From contig JAVXUO010001499.1 of the NCBI GenBank assembly GCA_033065855.1, positions 1-64,000 on the forward strand: DNA of 64,000 bases. The letters run 5' to 3'. Origin of the DNA: Escallonia rubra. Its lineage: Eukaryota; Streptophyta; Magnoliopsida; Escalloniales; Escalloniaceae. The translations under genes were made by a program, and so were the position numbers. The notes below the pieces were generated by a model. The model ran no database searches, was not told the origin of the DNA, and saw only the letters and a program-made list of their open reading frames with translations. The first letter of the stretch is position 1. Each line of letters opens with the position of its first letter. Positions 10,806 to 24,236 of this stretch are shown here, one piece after another.

Positions 10806-13800
10806 TCACACAGCATGGATGGGGCTGCTGCTTGAGTTCATGCCAGAACTTCCGGAGGTAGGATTAGCATGGAAGGCCGACTGCCTACTAGAGCCTTCAA
10901 GTAGTTTCGCAGAGAGAGAAGATGGACCCGTCTGGCCAATAGAGTCTCCTAAAGTCAGTTTCGACATGCCAACTAGCTCATCAACGTTGATTGGGCTTTT
11001 CGAATGCACGGCTGTTGGCTTAAGCACCTCGTGATTCTCTGTTTTAGCTGGCTCCGCACCACACCCTGGCCAAAATGGAAACGAAAACGGGACAAACGGA
11101 GATATATATGCAGGAATTACAACTGGATATGAGCACTGTGAGGTATCTGGGTTTTGAGGGGCAGGTTCACAGCCACTTGAGTTTACAGAATCCATTGATT
11201 CACATTCTTCCTCCAAAGAGGTAGGTGGCAGTAAGTTATTGCTTTGCGTCTCAGGTTGTGGAGGGTTGACGGCAAAGAAATCTCGTGATTCCATCGTGTC
11301 GACCGACTACAGAAATGCAAGGAACAGAAACATGTCAAAAAAGCAACAGACAAACATATACGTAGAAGGAGCTGAATCATGATAATACTGGCTTTAGGGA
11401 AAAGAAAATTTAAGAGAAAAATCATATAAATATGCACACTGGAGCCCCAGGGGAGGAGCACTTGGCTAATCTAAGAACAAATACACAGAGAAGCGATGGA
11501 GTCTTATTTTATTAAAAGGTCAATGTACGACCACTGATGTATGGGCCAACCCCTTCGCATTGATGACAAATGTCAGGTTCATACCAGCTCAGTATGATCC
11601 TTGTGCAATAGATTGAAAAATCGCATTTACATCAAGTTATCTTGTCAGATTTTTTTATTTTTTTTTATAAGTATATCTTGTCAGAAAATTGAAACAACAC
11701 CACATCTGGCAACATCATCAGCTCCAGTAAAGACAACCACCATCACAAACATAACTATTGAAGCTTGCTCAATTGACATCAGTGATATACAAGTATTAAA
11801 GAGGAACCATACTTACTTCATCTGCTATGATATCAAACAAGCTGGACCTTCTCTTCCTCCTAGACACATTGCTTTGCCTGATGAAATATTTCTGAGCATG
11901 GCTGGCTACCTGAGTGGGAGTTCTAGAAATTACGTAATTGCGTGCTATTCCACGCCAATCACCTTTCCCAAGCTTCTGCAGACCAAGTAGAAACATCCTA
12001 TGTTCCTCTTCAGTCCATGGAACACCTGCAAATCAAATCACACACATGTAAGAACATTAACGTCATGCATTCTAGATGTGAAATTAAATGAATCGCTAGC
12101 TAGTATAGGAAGATCCTACTCTTCAAACTTGTAAAAGCACAACCAGAAGTTAACTCGTGGTCAGATCTCTGCATTCGATCATCATTTCCAGTTGGACAAA
12201 ACTGCACGGGGTGTAAATGGTATGAGGTGATCTGTGTTTCACACTGCTCAGGCTCGAGTCAGTTACAACTGTAAAGAACTCAAGCTTTTTCTAGCTCGTA
12301 ACTCATGTCTCACGAGTGTATCAGTAACGTAGCATGGGCTCCTTACAATAGGCAAGGGTGCGATGCCATATATCATCGGATACAAAATTAGCTCATGAAA
12401 AGAGGCTCCAAATGTCAACAACAGATTGAAGAAAAAAGTATGTAGAACTGCTTTAGTCGAAAGCTTGAATTTTCCTTTCTTTGTCTATTTGTTGGTTTCT
12501 TAAGTCATATGCCTCAAAATATGAGAAACGACTTTCATCCTTGCCATGTAATTGAGCCCAACCAGGTCTACCACATAGTCAACTTGACAGCAAAAGAAGC
12601 TGCGACTCGGCTCAAGAATGGCTCGATAACCAAAGTAAGATTAGATTGATCAAGCCTTCTCATAGCAAGCTCATGTCACTCAAAACTGGTTTACTGTGAT
12701 AAGTGACTTGTGCACGCTGAAAACATTGGCTGAGTAAGCCTAACTGCCTCTTAAGAGCCCAAATTTTTAATTCTCAAGCCTATGTTGCATACGAGTGTTT
12801 CGACTCATACCATCAAAATCTCAAACACTTCACTAACAGACAGAAGTACCACTTCAGGCTTTGATAATTTGTTCACCGAAAAGCTGCTATAGCATGCTTA
12901 GAACTAATTTGCTATCTTACCCTTACTATGCAGTTAGCTAAATAGCATAGCTCCCCCAAATTAAACCACATCAAATGGCTCAGAAAATTCTCAGCTCACC
13001 AGCAATGCTACATTGAAATAACTATTTAAGATCCGTGTCAAAATATAATTGTTTGAACCACACTACAAAGTAGACATCGCACAGAAATGGGCAGGAAACT
13101 GGTTTTGCATAGAGAAATATCATCAAATGAGTCCTACAAGTCCAGCAAAAACCTCCAAACTATTAAACTTGATCCCACATTTATATGTCCAAACTTTTTG
13201 GCCCAAACATGAAAGAGCAAAATCAGTAAACTTCAACTTTTCTTTTTTGATAAGTTCAGAATGATGTAACACTTACCTAATCGATCCAAAACAAACGTAA
13301 ACAGTTACCTAATCGATCCAAAACAAACGTAAACAGTGAATCCTTGCTCTGCTCATTGCTTTTACCCTTGTTTGACTAAACAAAAGAACAATTTTATACT
13401 GGTACTACTATTCACGTTCAATTCACCGCCCAAGTGTCCCGATCCTATAGTTAATATCCATCAAGAGTCAAAGCTAACATAAATTACGAGAGGGAACAGT
13501 TATCAACAAAGGACATATTTGGCATCTTTTTTTATCTCATTCTTTTGCAGTTACCATAAACAGCTACTAATTTCATGTAAGCCTGCAATTCACACACAAA
13601 CAATCATAACCTTTCTTCCTCTCCCTGCTGGACGAGGACCCGGGCACGAAGTCCTCCGACCCGTACCCGTCCGCCGCCCCGTGATCCGGCGTGTCACACG
13701 GGGAATCCTGGCCGTTGCCGTTCAAAGGGGTGCTGCCACCGGATCCGGCGTAGTGGCTCAAGTTACCCATACTGGCACTCTTCCGGATCAACCCGTCCGT

Positions 13801-13890
13801 CAACCGGACTCCGAACAGCTTCACCCCCCGGTTCGGGCAGGTCCGCGCGTTGTGCCCATTGTGACTGCAATGCGAGCAGCGCCTCGTCAT
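10806..13890 (-). CDS. KUA1: KUA1/MYBH-like 1R-MYB (SHAQKYF) transcription repressor
   Basis: Three exons (13611-13890, 11817-12025, 10806-11306) join in frame through GT-AG introns to 329 residues. Residues 5-18 form a small CCHC zinc knuckle ([14 protein letters not shown]). Residues 24-30, KLFGVRL, match the R/KLFGV repression motif. The single MYB repeat spans about 94-145 with Trp97 and Trp117 and the diagnostic SHAQKYF at 135-141, followed by a basic [11 protein letters not shown] stretch. The C-terminus is Ser/Pro-rich. Arabidopsis KUA1/MYBH and rice MYBS3 share this order; KUA1 represses peroxidase genes and affects cell expansion and leaf senescence. The ATG at 13888-13890 is chosen because the family starts MTRRCSHC; an upstream in-frame Met at 13917 would add nine residues. 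Intron 1 (1585 bp) holds a 32-bp tandem duplication. The symbol refers to the closest family member, not to proven orthology. Confidence 0.92.
13273..13336. repeat. 32-bp tandem duplication in MYB intron 1
   Basis: Two perfect, directly adjacent copies (13273-13304 and 13305-13336) of a unit starting TTACCTAATCGATCC. On the transcribed minus strand each copy ends in ATTAGGTAA, and the gene-downstream copy continues as AG/GTAAGTG, a strong donor-like sequence in the middle of the intron. Confidence 0.9.
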
Positions 13891-16800
13891 GGCTCCAAAT
13901 CTCAAACCCGTGTCCAAAAACCCGAACTAGGGTAGGGTTTGAGGCTCTCAGGGTTCTTCGTTCCTTCGGTCGGTTGGATTTGGAGCGAAGTTGTTCTCAT
14001 GAAAAGTGAGAGAGGGACACAGAGAGAATAGAAAGAGGGCGCAGTGGACAGAACATAACATGGATCACCGATTTTATCTTAATCCGATGTTTATTTATGT
14101 ACTCGTGTATTGTTTAGGTTTTGGTGGTAAGAGGGGGAGGGATAGAGTGTTGCGCGGGGTGGGGGTTGGTTGTTGAGGTGACCTTTGTTTAATTGCAGTT
14201 TTTTTAATTGGTTTCTCACTTTTGTTTTTCTTTTCTATTTTTTCTCTCTTCTATTTTCTTTCATTTTTCTATTATCAGCAACCAAAACCTCTCCCACCAC
14301 CACTAACATGTGCCCCTCTGTCACCGTCCAACTGAATGTTTTTTATTGGCAGGGCGAAGAAATTAGATCTAACTAGTTGAAGAATTTTTTTGGTAGTATT
14401 TTGTTGCAAGTGGTGGTTGGTATGATAGACGAGTCAAATTCAGAGGAATGGTGGTGAGGTTTGATATTTAGAGGGTTGGTGTTTGGCGATGTTAGTCGGT
14501 GCTGGTGGCGGTTGTAAGTAGCTATGGTGGTTGACAGTGTTGGTGGGTTTGATGTTCGGGGGTGTTGGTCAGTGGTGGTGGTCAGTTGCTATGGTGGTTG
14601 GCAATGTTGGCAGGTTTGGTGTCTAAGGGTGTTGGTCAGTGGTGGTGGCAGACCGGCTAACAGCGGCTATGGTGGGTGGCAGTGTTGGCATGTCCCGTGT
14701 TTCACGATGATAAGTATTAGTGATGAAGATTGAAAGGAAGAAGACAAGTGAAATACTTTCAGCAAAAGTTGAAAAGTGAATCTCGAAAAGCAAAAAAAAA
14801 CAAAATTGAAAACTCCACGTTTTGGGGTGGATTATAAAATTGATCAATGCACGAAGTATATGGATGTTTTATTATAGATAGATGTGCTAAAATCTTTCTC
14901 CTAATTAAATAGGAAAATTCAAAGACAACGCCATATTAAAAGTTGTTTTATAAAATTGAAAGGAAAAAGGAAAAAAAATTGCCTGCCAACCGCCAATATT
15001 TTTTCTATTTTCAAAATTAAAAACTAAAACTATTTAAAATGCCACTTGAAAGTTTAGTTACAATTGAGATTTTTATTACCTATAAGCGGATTAATGTTCG
15101 TGTGTTTCCTTGAAGCCGATATAATATGTTTTCTACTAGAGGGTGCTTGTCTCAAAACGGATAAAAATATGCAAACTCATATGTAGTTTTGAAAAGCATA
15201 TCTACCAAACGGATACGTAATACAAATTACTCCTTCCATCTGAAAAATTTGTTCGTTGCTTATACGATTCTAAAAGTTCTCGCTTTGTTACTCGCAATCA
15301 AAAAGGACATAGAACATAAGACCTCCATTTTTTTTAGGTAATTTAGCCATCGGGCCATATTTTCTGTCAAAAAAAAAACCAATTGCACTCTTGTCTAATC
15401 AATTACACTTAAACTATTTTTGTATCAATTCTAGAAAACCGATTGTAAACCACGAAAATTAAAGTAGTTCAAGTGTCAAAGTAGAAGGAGAGTCCACACT
15501 AGTGGGGAGAGAATATACTGGAGATAATCTTGACACAATGGTCGGTGAGATCTTCTGATTTCACCAAGATTTTGATGAACGGTCAAACATGGGACCGCTT
15601 TTTTAAAAGTGAGAGACGAGGATATAATTGTATATTCTGTTTTTATAATATGATATCTTAACTCTTTAATTAATTAACATTAAAAAGGTATACTAAAGCC
15701 CTTATCATCTTTATCCAAGTAGCAGCCTTTCTATCTTGAAGCAGATTATCCTCCATTGGATTAATGATTTGAAATGATTGGACGTGGAATCAATTAAAAA
15801 GAGAGGGTTCTGATGGTCCAGATGGAATTTTCTCACCCGTTCGTAGAATTTGTTAAGATGTGTCCGGAAATTGAATAATTGGCATGTAAATTTATAAGTT
15901 TAGCGAGCCTCGATCTCGTTTCAGTTTGATATTTTTATATAATATAAGAGCAGATCGATCCAGCCCCAGCAGATAATTCAAAATTAATTCACTGTCATCC
16001 AGTTTAATTCATGAATATGTTTGGTGTACTCAAAAAAAAGTTGAGCACGTTAAGATATAATCCCCCATCGCATAAATAATGATTAGCAATCAAATATATA
16101 AGCCTTGTGAGTCTCTCATCTCGTTACAATTGGTTTCAAGTTAAGTGCTTTCATATAGTATCAAAACGGATAAATCTAAATTCAGTAGACAATTTTCGGT
16201 TAAATCTAACGCCACTCAAACCAGTAATCATCACATTGGGGAGATAATAACTAACAATTTAGTGTCCATATATCATTTTCTTTGTTTTCACTTTCATATT
16301 TTAATAAACAAAAACGAAACCTTCTTTTAATAGATTTTGAAATTAGACAAAATATGTTCAACTATCAAAGGAGTGGGGCCAATATCAAAAGAGCGTGTAG
16401 TATATTGACTAGGAATCGTGGAAACTGCTACTAAAAAGAAAATGAAATCTTGAGTGGTGGACGAGTGATTTGAACTCCACAAGTGACACTACAAGTCATG
16501 TAAAGCAACAATTAAATGAACTTTAACGATAAAGATTGAGCTCAAATGACAGAAAGTGTAGCTTAAAAAACACGAATCTCATCAAACAAAAGGACAAAAA
16601 AAATATAATATTTGAGCACCAAAATAAGAAAATCAATCCAAATAGCAAAAATCCCGCCGTGGGCCCAATCAAGTCGGTCAAAGAATCAGATGGCCGACGG
16701 GCCAAATTGCGTTGGTTTGGGATAATGCGAAGGACCAAATATCTTGGACGATCGTACAATCCGATCTGGGGAACGGCATCAGCCTCGACACCTGAACGGC

Positions 16801-17619
16801 TGAAATCAAATCCGACCCCACATAATCCCTTTGAATAATGCTAATCTCACTTCTCTCAGCCCATCACGGTCCTTTTTGTAGCCTCACAAAGGCACCAACC
16901 AAATGGAGCTGCCCACGTGTTTCAGGCCTCCTTTATAGCCAAACTCATCTTCGCCTCTACCCGAAGAAATTTAAATATTTTGCGGTCACGTGTCACACAT
17001 TTTCCATGTTTAGTTGGAGAACCAAAACAAGTTTGACAAAATTATTTCGATGGGTGTCATTATTGTTTGAACAAGTGACAATAAGATGACCGTTTTCAAA
17101 ATGCGTGCCTTATATTGTGATGTAATTAACTTCTGCATCGAGACTAAAACTCCCGAGAAAATGAGTCACTTTTAGCCACTTCAAAGTCACCAACGGCAAA
17201 CTTTGGTTTTAGGTTCTCAGTTCTTACTTGCCAAAGACTCTTTTTTAACAAAAGATGCTTTCAAAAATGTCGGATTACACACGAAGTTATGCTTTTCTTC
17301 ACCTTCGGCTGTAGCTAAAAAAAAAATCATATGTTGTCACTTTTTTAGAACAAAAAGAACCAGAAAAAAATTTGACTGCTACCCCGGCTGAAGAAATCTT
17401 TCTCCTACCCTCTATGTAGCGACAATCAATCGTTTCTAAATGTTTATAGTGACTTTTATTTAGTAACGCTAAAAAAATGCTGTTAATAATTGTCACTGAA
17501 AGTATTAAAAGAAAAGCCACTAGAACGATTTAGCGACTATTAATTGTCACTATACACAGAATTGGAGGAAGATTCCTATCCGGGTAGAAACCAAAGTTTG
17601 TTCAAAGAACAGGCCCCTT

Positions 17620-17658
<39 letters not shown>

Positions 17659-18151
17659 CGATAAACCGTCAATGTCAAAGAAAAAAATTTCTCCGGGATA
17701 TAAAGACATGCAGGTCGGCACGAACACCAATAGCTTTCCAATTATATCTTTTGGCTGTGATACCACGTGTTTCAGGCCTCATGCACCAAGACCGACACTC
17801 TTCTTAATAGATGCACACACACACTATAGCAGCTCCTTGATCATTATAATGCACACTTGGAGAACAAACTAGGGACACTGTGTTGAGAGGACGATTCTTG
17901 GGACAAAGGGAGAGAAGGATCATATTGTACGAGTTAGGTGAACAAGGCTTAAATGCTTAATGACAATGTACAAAACAATACCGCGACTACAAGCAATCCA
18001 AAATCATAACACCAAATGGGGAATGGGGATATGCCTACACACTGGTTTGCCGGAACTTGCTCGTAAAAGGACATAAGAAACTATATGTTTGAAACAGGCA
18101 CCGTTGTTTTTGCAACTTCAAGCCAACTGCAATGTACCCGGATCAGCACCA
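13891..18151. other. Intergenic between the KUA1-like and dioxygenase genes
   Basis: No gene is supported in 4.3 kb. About 13891-14160 is the likely 5' leader and promoter of the MYB gene. Between 14400 and 14710 there is a GGTGGT-rich block flanked by T-rich and A-rich arms, like the cores at 4200-4880 and 55210-55765, although inverted termini are not obvious. A CTCCTTCCATCTGAAAAATT motif near 15231 resembles one end of a Stowaway-type MITE. At 16913-17100 there is a CACGTG, a TTTATAG and a further CACGTG (promoter-like, but without a following gene). A (GT)n(GA)n microsatellite lies at 17620-17658. Confidence 0.5.
17620..17658. repeat. (GT)n(GA)n compound microsatellite
   Basis: An uninterrupted run of TG dinucleotides passes directly into GA dinucleotides. 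Reading frames across it (Cys-Val and Arg-Glu repeats) are artefacts. Confidence 0.95.
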
Positions 18152-21100
18152 TTAACCAAACGAGGACTTCCCAGACCTTGGTGTCCCGTCAAACTTTGGG
18201 AGATATGTAAGCCTGAACCTCTCGTCAAGGTAATCTTGGCTGCGAATGGGCGGAAACCTACATGATAAAACACATTTTAGGAGAGACTATTTTGCCCCAC
18301 TATTTTGTTGCCTCCACACGCCATGATTGCGTCGAGGTGCAGGTGTTGGGAGCTTATTAATTAACTTGGGTGGCATAGGGCTGATTATAAGAGTCCAAGA
18401 CAGTTCAAGTTATGGCTTCTGCTGTGGCAACAGCCAGAGGAGGCGATCTACTAGGGGTGTCACAGAGTTGCTTCCAAGCATCAATAGGAAATTGAATGTT
18501 TCTGCTGTTTTGTCTTTGTAAAACTTGAATATCCGCCAGTTTTGTGTTGTGCGCGTAGCAAGTATACACTATAAAATCAAGTATAAAAAATGGTTTATGA
18601 ATTTGTAATAGATCTAAGATCTATGGGGTAAGGGTTTGTTGTTGACAACTCTAAAATTGGACTGGAAAGGGAAATGGCTCCGTGTGCTCTGAGTCATTAT
18701 TTGGATTCTGATCCAGGAACACTACCAAAGTGCTTCAAGGGGGGTTATCTTGACGTAGGTCTGCCTCTGGCCTAGATTAACCTAAGTTAAATAAAGTCTC
18801 TATCGCTCTGCTTAAAAATCAAATATGAAACTTCATACACCTTAAAGTTCATAGGACGAAAAGAGATTTTTTTTAGCCTTCTAGTGTTGTTTGTGTATAG
18901 TCTTCAGGTAGTCTAGGCTTTGTTGGTCTTTGGAGATAGAGGTCTTAGGTGTTCTTCAGCCATCATTGTATTTTCATTTTTGCAGATCCAAATAAGAAGT
19001 CAATTCAAACTAATTCTCCGAGAAATGAGGGTTCTCAGGTACTCCCAGTTCTAGTAGTGGTGTAGTTGCATGAGGTTAACTAATGCCCTACCTTGGAGGA
19101 GATGCCTCACTGCAGCAACTTTTCAAGCATTCCACCATACAGTCCGGGTTGGGATCCAAGAAGAAAGCCATCTGATGCATTGCAATGTCAATAACCGTTA
19201 GCTCTCACATCACTCCCACAAGGAAAGACAGTCAAAAGAAAGGGAGTTTAAAAGCCCCATCAAAACAATCACATGATTCATACAGCATGGAAAATGAATT
19301 CGTTTCGTTTTCCTAAATAGCTATGTTTTATCTTTGTCCCAAGATTTTTCTAAGCTTACACTAATCACAGTGATGGCTCTGTTTTGAAGAGTGGCTCATA
19401 ATTTACTCTAAAAAGAGGAACACACGCACACACACAAGTTAGTGCTGCCCGCATTTCTTGAGAGTAGTCGAAGTTCTAAGTGGAATGACATGCTGAACTT
19501 ATCAGGAACACAAAAATCACAGGAAACACGGATAAATGTCAGCTTCAATGAATGCCATCCAGTCTACACAGAACTATTATTGATCTTCCGACACAGATCA
19601 CTGATCAGAGCAGAGCTATCCAGCATAAACACCCTCATGTTTTGTGTTCACAAGACAGCCATGTCTTCTGTAGGAATATATTTCCGTGACTTCAGAACTT
19701 TAGAAGCATGAATCACGCAAAGGTGATATTGCACACCGAAGGCCAATGCCAAATAACAGGTATGAAATGAAGACCACTTCACGACAACCTCATAATGCTT
19801 TTAAAAAAAAACTGTCGAGTTTCATGCAGTTAAACTCTGATCCACTCAAGCAACTTAATGTCTCGGAACAATAGAAAGGAATGCACAAACACGAAGAAAT
19901 AATGCCAGATACTAGCAGTAAAGTAGGGTGAAGAAAAACTTACAGAATAGCGTTCTTGTCCTGTTGCAATCACCCTGTGCAATGTTGATCTGCAAAGATA
20001 TGACAAAAACAAAATTGAAGGAGAAATGCAGGGGGGTTGGTGTTATTGGCTGTGCGTTGAAACTTAAGAAGAAGATGTCATCCAGAAGACTGATGAACTG
20101 GCTAAGAATATTGTGAGCTCTTCATGAGATTTTACCGAAACAGACAATTTGTCCACCTTTCCATCATGTCCCCAATATTCACAACGAAGGCCCTGCAGAA
20201 ACATATTTGCTGCAAATCAAATGAATATATACATCTCTAAAAGATTGTCTAAGAAAAGAAAGAGCAAGATGTCGCTGAGAAACTATTTCATCATTATCTG
20301 GACCAAACTCAAGTATAGATCCATTCACACATAAAAGCACGCACAGCACGCACCTAAGAAGACAACCAAACACATACACGGGGGAGGGAGGGAGGGAGGG
20401 AGAGGGGGAAGAGAGAGAGAGGGGGGAGGGGGAGAGAGAGAGATATTGACTCTGTACAATTATGGATTTACAATAGGAGCCACACAGAATTGTGTGCATA
20501 AGGTCTTATGTACTGCCTATAATTGCCACAGACAATATGTACTACCTAAAATTACCGCAGACCATATATAAGAAGTACGAGAAAAAGCAAAAAGATCATT
20601 TCAATAAGATCTAACTATATGACAACAGAGTACCATGAAAAACAAATTATATACAAGAAGCAAAACATGAAACCACTTTCACGATTCACAGAAATGACGA
20701 TTTAAATGGATGCATCCCTTACATCAAACATATTGTATCAAAATAAGTTCCCTGAATCTCTCTTAATCGATATATCGCAGATCAGGCCATATCAAAGGAT
20801 ACACACAACTCACAAACTCGAAGGGAAAAATCTAACATAAGAAGTTTGTACTCACAACTCACCCAGAGATATGACGCACATCTTCCCAGAGCTGTGGCTG
20901 CTTAGATTTTTTTCTGCAGACCTATTAACAATGTATATCTGATTAGCCCTACCTTTTACAAGTATGAGCATCTGAAGGAATCACATTAACGATCACACAA
21001 ATATCAAACATGCCTGAAGTCCGCGGACACCGTCTGTTGCCAGTAGAGTAATCATTCCATAATCCGAATGAGCAGAAGCACCACAAAATTCGTCCTCAGA

Positions 21101-24100
21101 GAAACATAACTCACCTGAAATCAGAATTACAGAACAGTTGTGAACATACAAGGGCCAAATCCAATTGAACATTGGAAAGTCAATACTCCAAGTCCAACCT
21201 CTCCCTTCCCCACCCTGCCCCTCCCTTTCTCCAAAGACAAAACACACAAACATGCACACAGAGATGGCCACCATGTAAGGCACTTACTGTTATGACACTC
21301 TCACATGCGAAGGATTCTTCCTCAAATATGTGGCCTAGTAGGAACTCACGCAAGAGCAGCGTTTGGGATGAAGAAAATTTTGATTGGAATGCACTATTTG
21401 GCTTGTAGAAAGGGTATTTGAGAACTTCTAGAAGGGGTTGCAGAAGGAATCTGGGGATCCAAAATGCCCATCTCAATCAACAAGTCTAGAGTGAGCTTTT
21501 TCCATATCCCCATAAGGGATACGAGGAAGAAGCGTAATATTTGTGCTTCACCGCCTTCACGTCATTCACCTTTCTACATGCTCCTCATGTTATGCCCTTC
21601 CTCCAACCATGCACCTTCCATGTAATTAGATCATGAAGCAGATTCAGCATTTTTTGAACTTTATTTTCCAGTTTTCAAACCCTACCAACGGCTGACTTCT
21701 ATTCTAAATCATATGTTACAAGAGGAGCTCTCGAATCAAGCTATGATTAGGTATTGCCAAAGCTTTCAACAAAATTTTGCTAAAGCATTTTGTATCACTG
21801 AATGTGAAGCTGGTCCGAAAACACCCTTTGTCCAATATACAGTCCAAGTGCCCAAACTAGGAGTTTCAACACGGGAACTCAAAACGAGGGAAATATAAAG
21901 TGGAGGGATTCTGATCTATTGGACACTTCTATGTTCATCATCCAAACACGTACTTACCGCTTTGCGAAAAGGTTGAATTTTCGTGTTTCAAACCCACAAC
22001 CTCTAGGTCACAACACGAAAAAAGGGTAAAACCCCTGTCTCCGTCTCCTTCATAGAGGAAGCTCTCCAAAAGCATAAAAAGATGGAGGACTTATTATTAT
22101 CCATTCTGGTGTGGTGACTTTTGTTCAACAACCCAAGGACTTGGAGCATGTTATTAGTTATTTCCACAGCTTGAAGTGATTGTACGACCAAGAAAAGACG
22201 AGAAATCCCCACTATGGCTAAATAGGAGCCCAAACTGCCAAGGGCAGTCAGTCCAAGTTTTAATATTATCTTTTGGAGAACAAACTCCCATGAATGGGGT
22301 AAGGGGAAGGTTAGATGTACAAAATCTTACCCCACGTTGTGAAGAGAAGAAACTACAGGTAAAATCATTAACAAGCTGCCGTAATGGTAGTGTAACCAAT
22401 TTCTGCTTCCACTTTTACTTAAAAAGCATCAGCATTGTAGAAATTTAGCCTAACAGGCCAAAAAAAAATTCTTTTTCACTTTGGTTATCTTCAATCATAA
22501 ACCTAATATGCGAAACTCGCAGAAGACATGAAGTTGATATTGAGAATTACCTTGTGTATATAAGTAGACCTGGCAAAAAGAGGACCGTACCCGTTACCTG
22601 AACCGTACCCGGTCCAAAATACCGGGTACGGGTACCAATATTCAGTACCCGCTGAAATTTGACCCGTACCCGAACCGACCCGTAATTTCCGGGTAAATGC
22701 GGGTCGGATACGGGCTACCCGGGCTACCCGATTTTTTTACTATATAAGTATAACCCTTCTTAGGGTTTCCATGCTTTTCATTTTTCAATTCATTCTTTTC
22801 TCTGCTATCCATCTGCGCCTCCCTCCCTTTCTCTTCCATCTGCGCCTCCCTCCCTCCCTCTCTCTCTCACGACATCGCTCTCTCCAGCTCACCATTCGGA
22901 TCCATCGACGGCCACTTCAACTCACGGCGTCCAAAGCCGTCCATCATCAGTCAAGCTCCGTCGCCACATCCGCCTCCAGTCTCCGATCAGATCCGCCATG
23001 GATCAGGCACAACTCCGCCGCGACAGCTCCGTCGCCACCGTCCATCGTCCCTGTCAAGCTCCGTCACCACCGTACCTGTCAAGCTCCGTCACCACCGTCC
23101 CTGTCAAGCTCTGTCGCCACCGTCCATCGTCCCTGTCAAGCTCCGTCGCCACCAATCTGGAAAGAGAAACTTATGGCAGAGACCAAAGTCGTCTCCGATC
23201 GAATATTGTTTTTGGCTTTTTGCTTACGTGATAATTTATTTTTCAGACTTGTATTATGTTTATGTTTACAGATCTGCTTGTATTATTTATACAGATCTGC
23301 TTGTATGATTGTGTTAATTTTTTGTATTTATTAACTTCTTCAGATCAGACTTAGGAAGACTTAGATTATTTGGTAGGTGATTTTGCTAGTAGTTGTGTTA
23401 AGACTTAAGATAAAGATATTAGGGTTACTGTGTTTGGAGTCTGGGAGTTGAGATGATTGGGTTGGATCGGAAGTGAGAATTGAGATTGACATCTGCTGAT
23501 AAAAAATAATTAAGATGAAAAAATAATTAAGGGGTAATTGATAAGGAAAAAAAACAAATATATCTGTCAATAAAAAAATTAAAATTAATTAATTTACCCG
23601 CGGGTAATACCCGGCCCGTCAGGGTAGGGTACGGGCACTGAAAATCTCTACCCGGAAAAAATCGGGTAAAAATTACCCGACCCGCTTTTATCCGTATCCG
23701 GCCGGATTTTACCCGTACCCGCGCGGGTCGAACCGTTTGCCAGGTCTATATATAAGTACCAAAAACAAATTCAAGATGTGGGGAGCGGCCGGGAGGGGTT
23801 GGGTTGGTGGACAATATTAGCCCCCGAAACAAACAATATCAGTTTATACAACAAGATAAAAAGGAACTAAACCTGGATAATGCAACAGGCGGAGAACAGG
23901 CATGGGTCTATCTACGGCTCTCACTTTCTCAAAGAAGTCTTCATCCAAATTCAAAGCCAAAGCGACCAACGAGACCAACCTTATCCCAGCAGTCCTTAGG
24001 GACAGAAGAAGAACCATAAGGAAGTCATATAATCATGCTGTCCAAAAAGTAACATTCGCCAAACAAGAGAAATTGCCATAAAGAATAAAACTATATCACA

Positions 24101-24205
24101 GTCCACTACAAACTGGAGCACCGACTTAAAATAATTGGTATCCCCAGAAAAGTAGCTTATGGTGGCAACAAACACCTTTCACAGGCAACTCCAACGTTCC
24201 CTATC

Positions 24206-24236
<31 letters not shown>

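Noticed and set aside
13519-13935. 138-codon open frame on the plus strand
   Set aside because: It overlaps exon 1 of the KUA1-like gene on the opposite strand and owes its length to that exon's GC-rich codons; no domain.
17390-17570. Possible inverted-repeat element with GCGAC/GTCAC motifs
   Set aside because: The motifs TAGCGACAAT and ATTGTCACTA recur in both orientations, but the arms are too short and diverged to define an element.
22771-23334. 187-codon frame inside the hAT element
   Set aside because: Pro/Ser/His-rich low-complexity product from CT-rich tandem repeats; no transposase motif.
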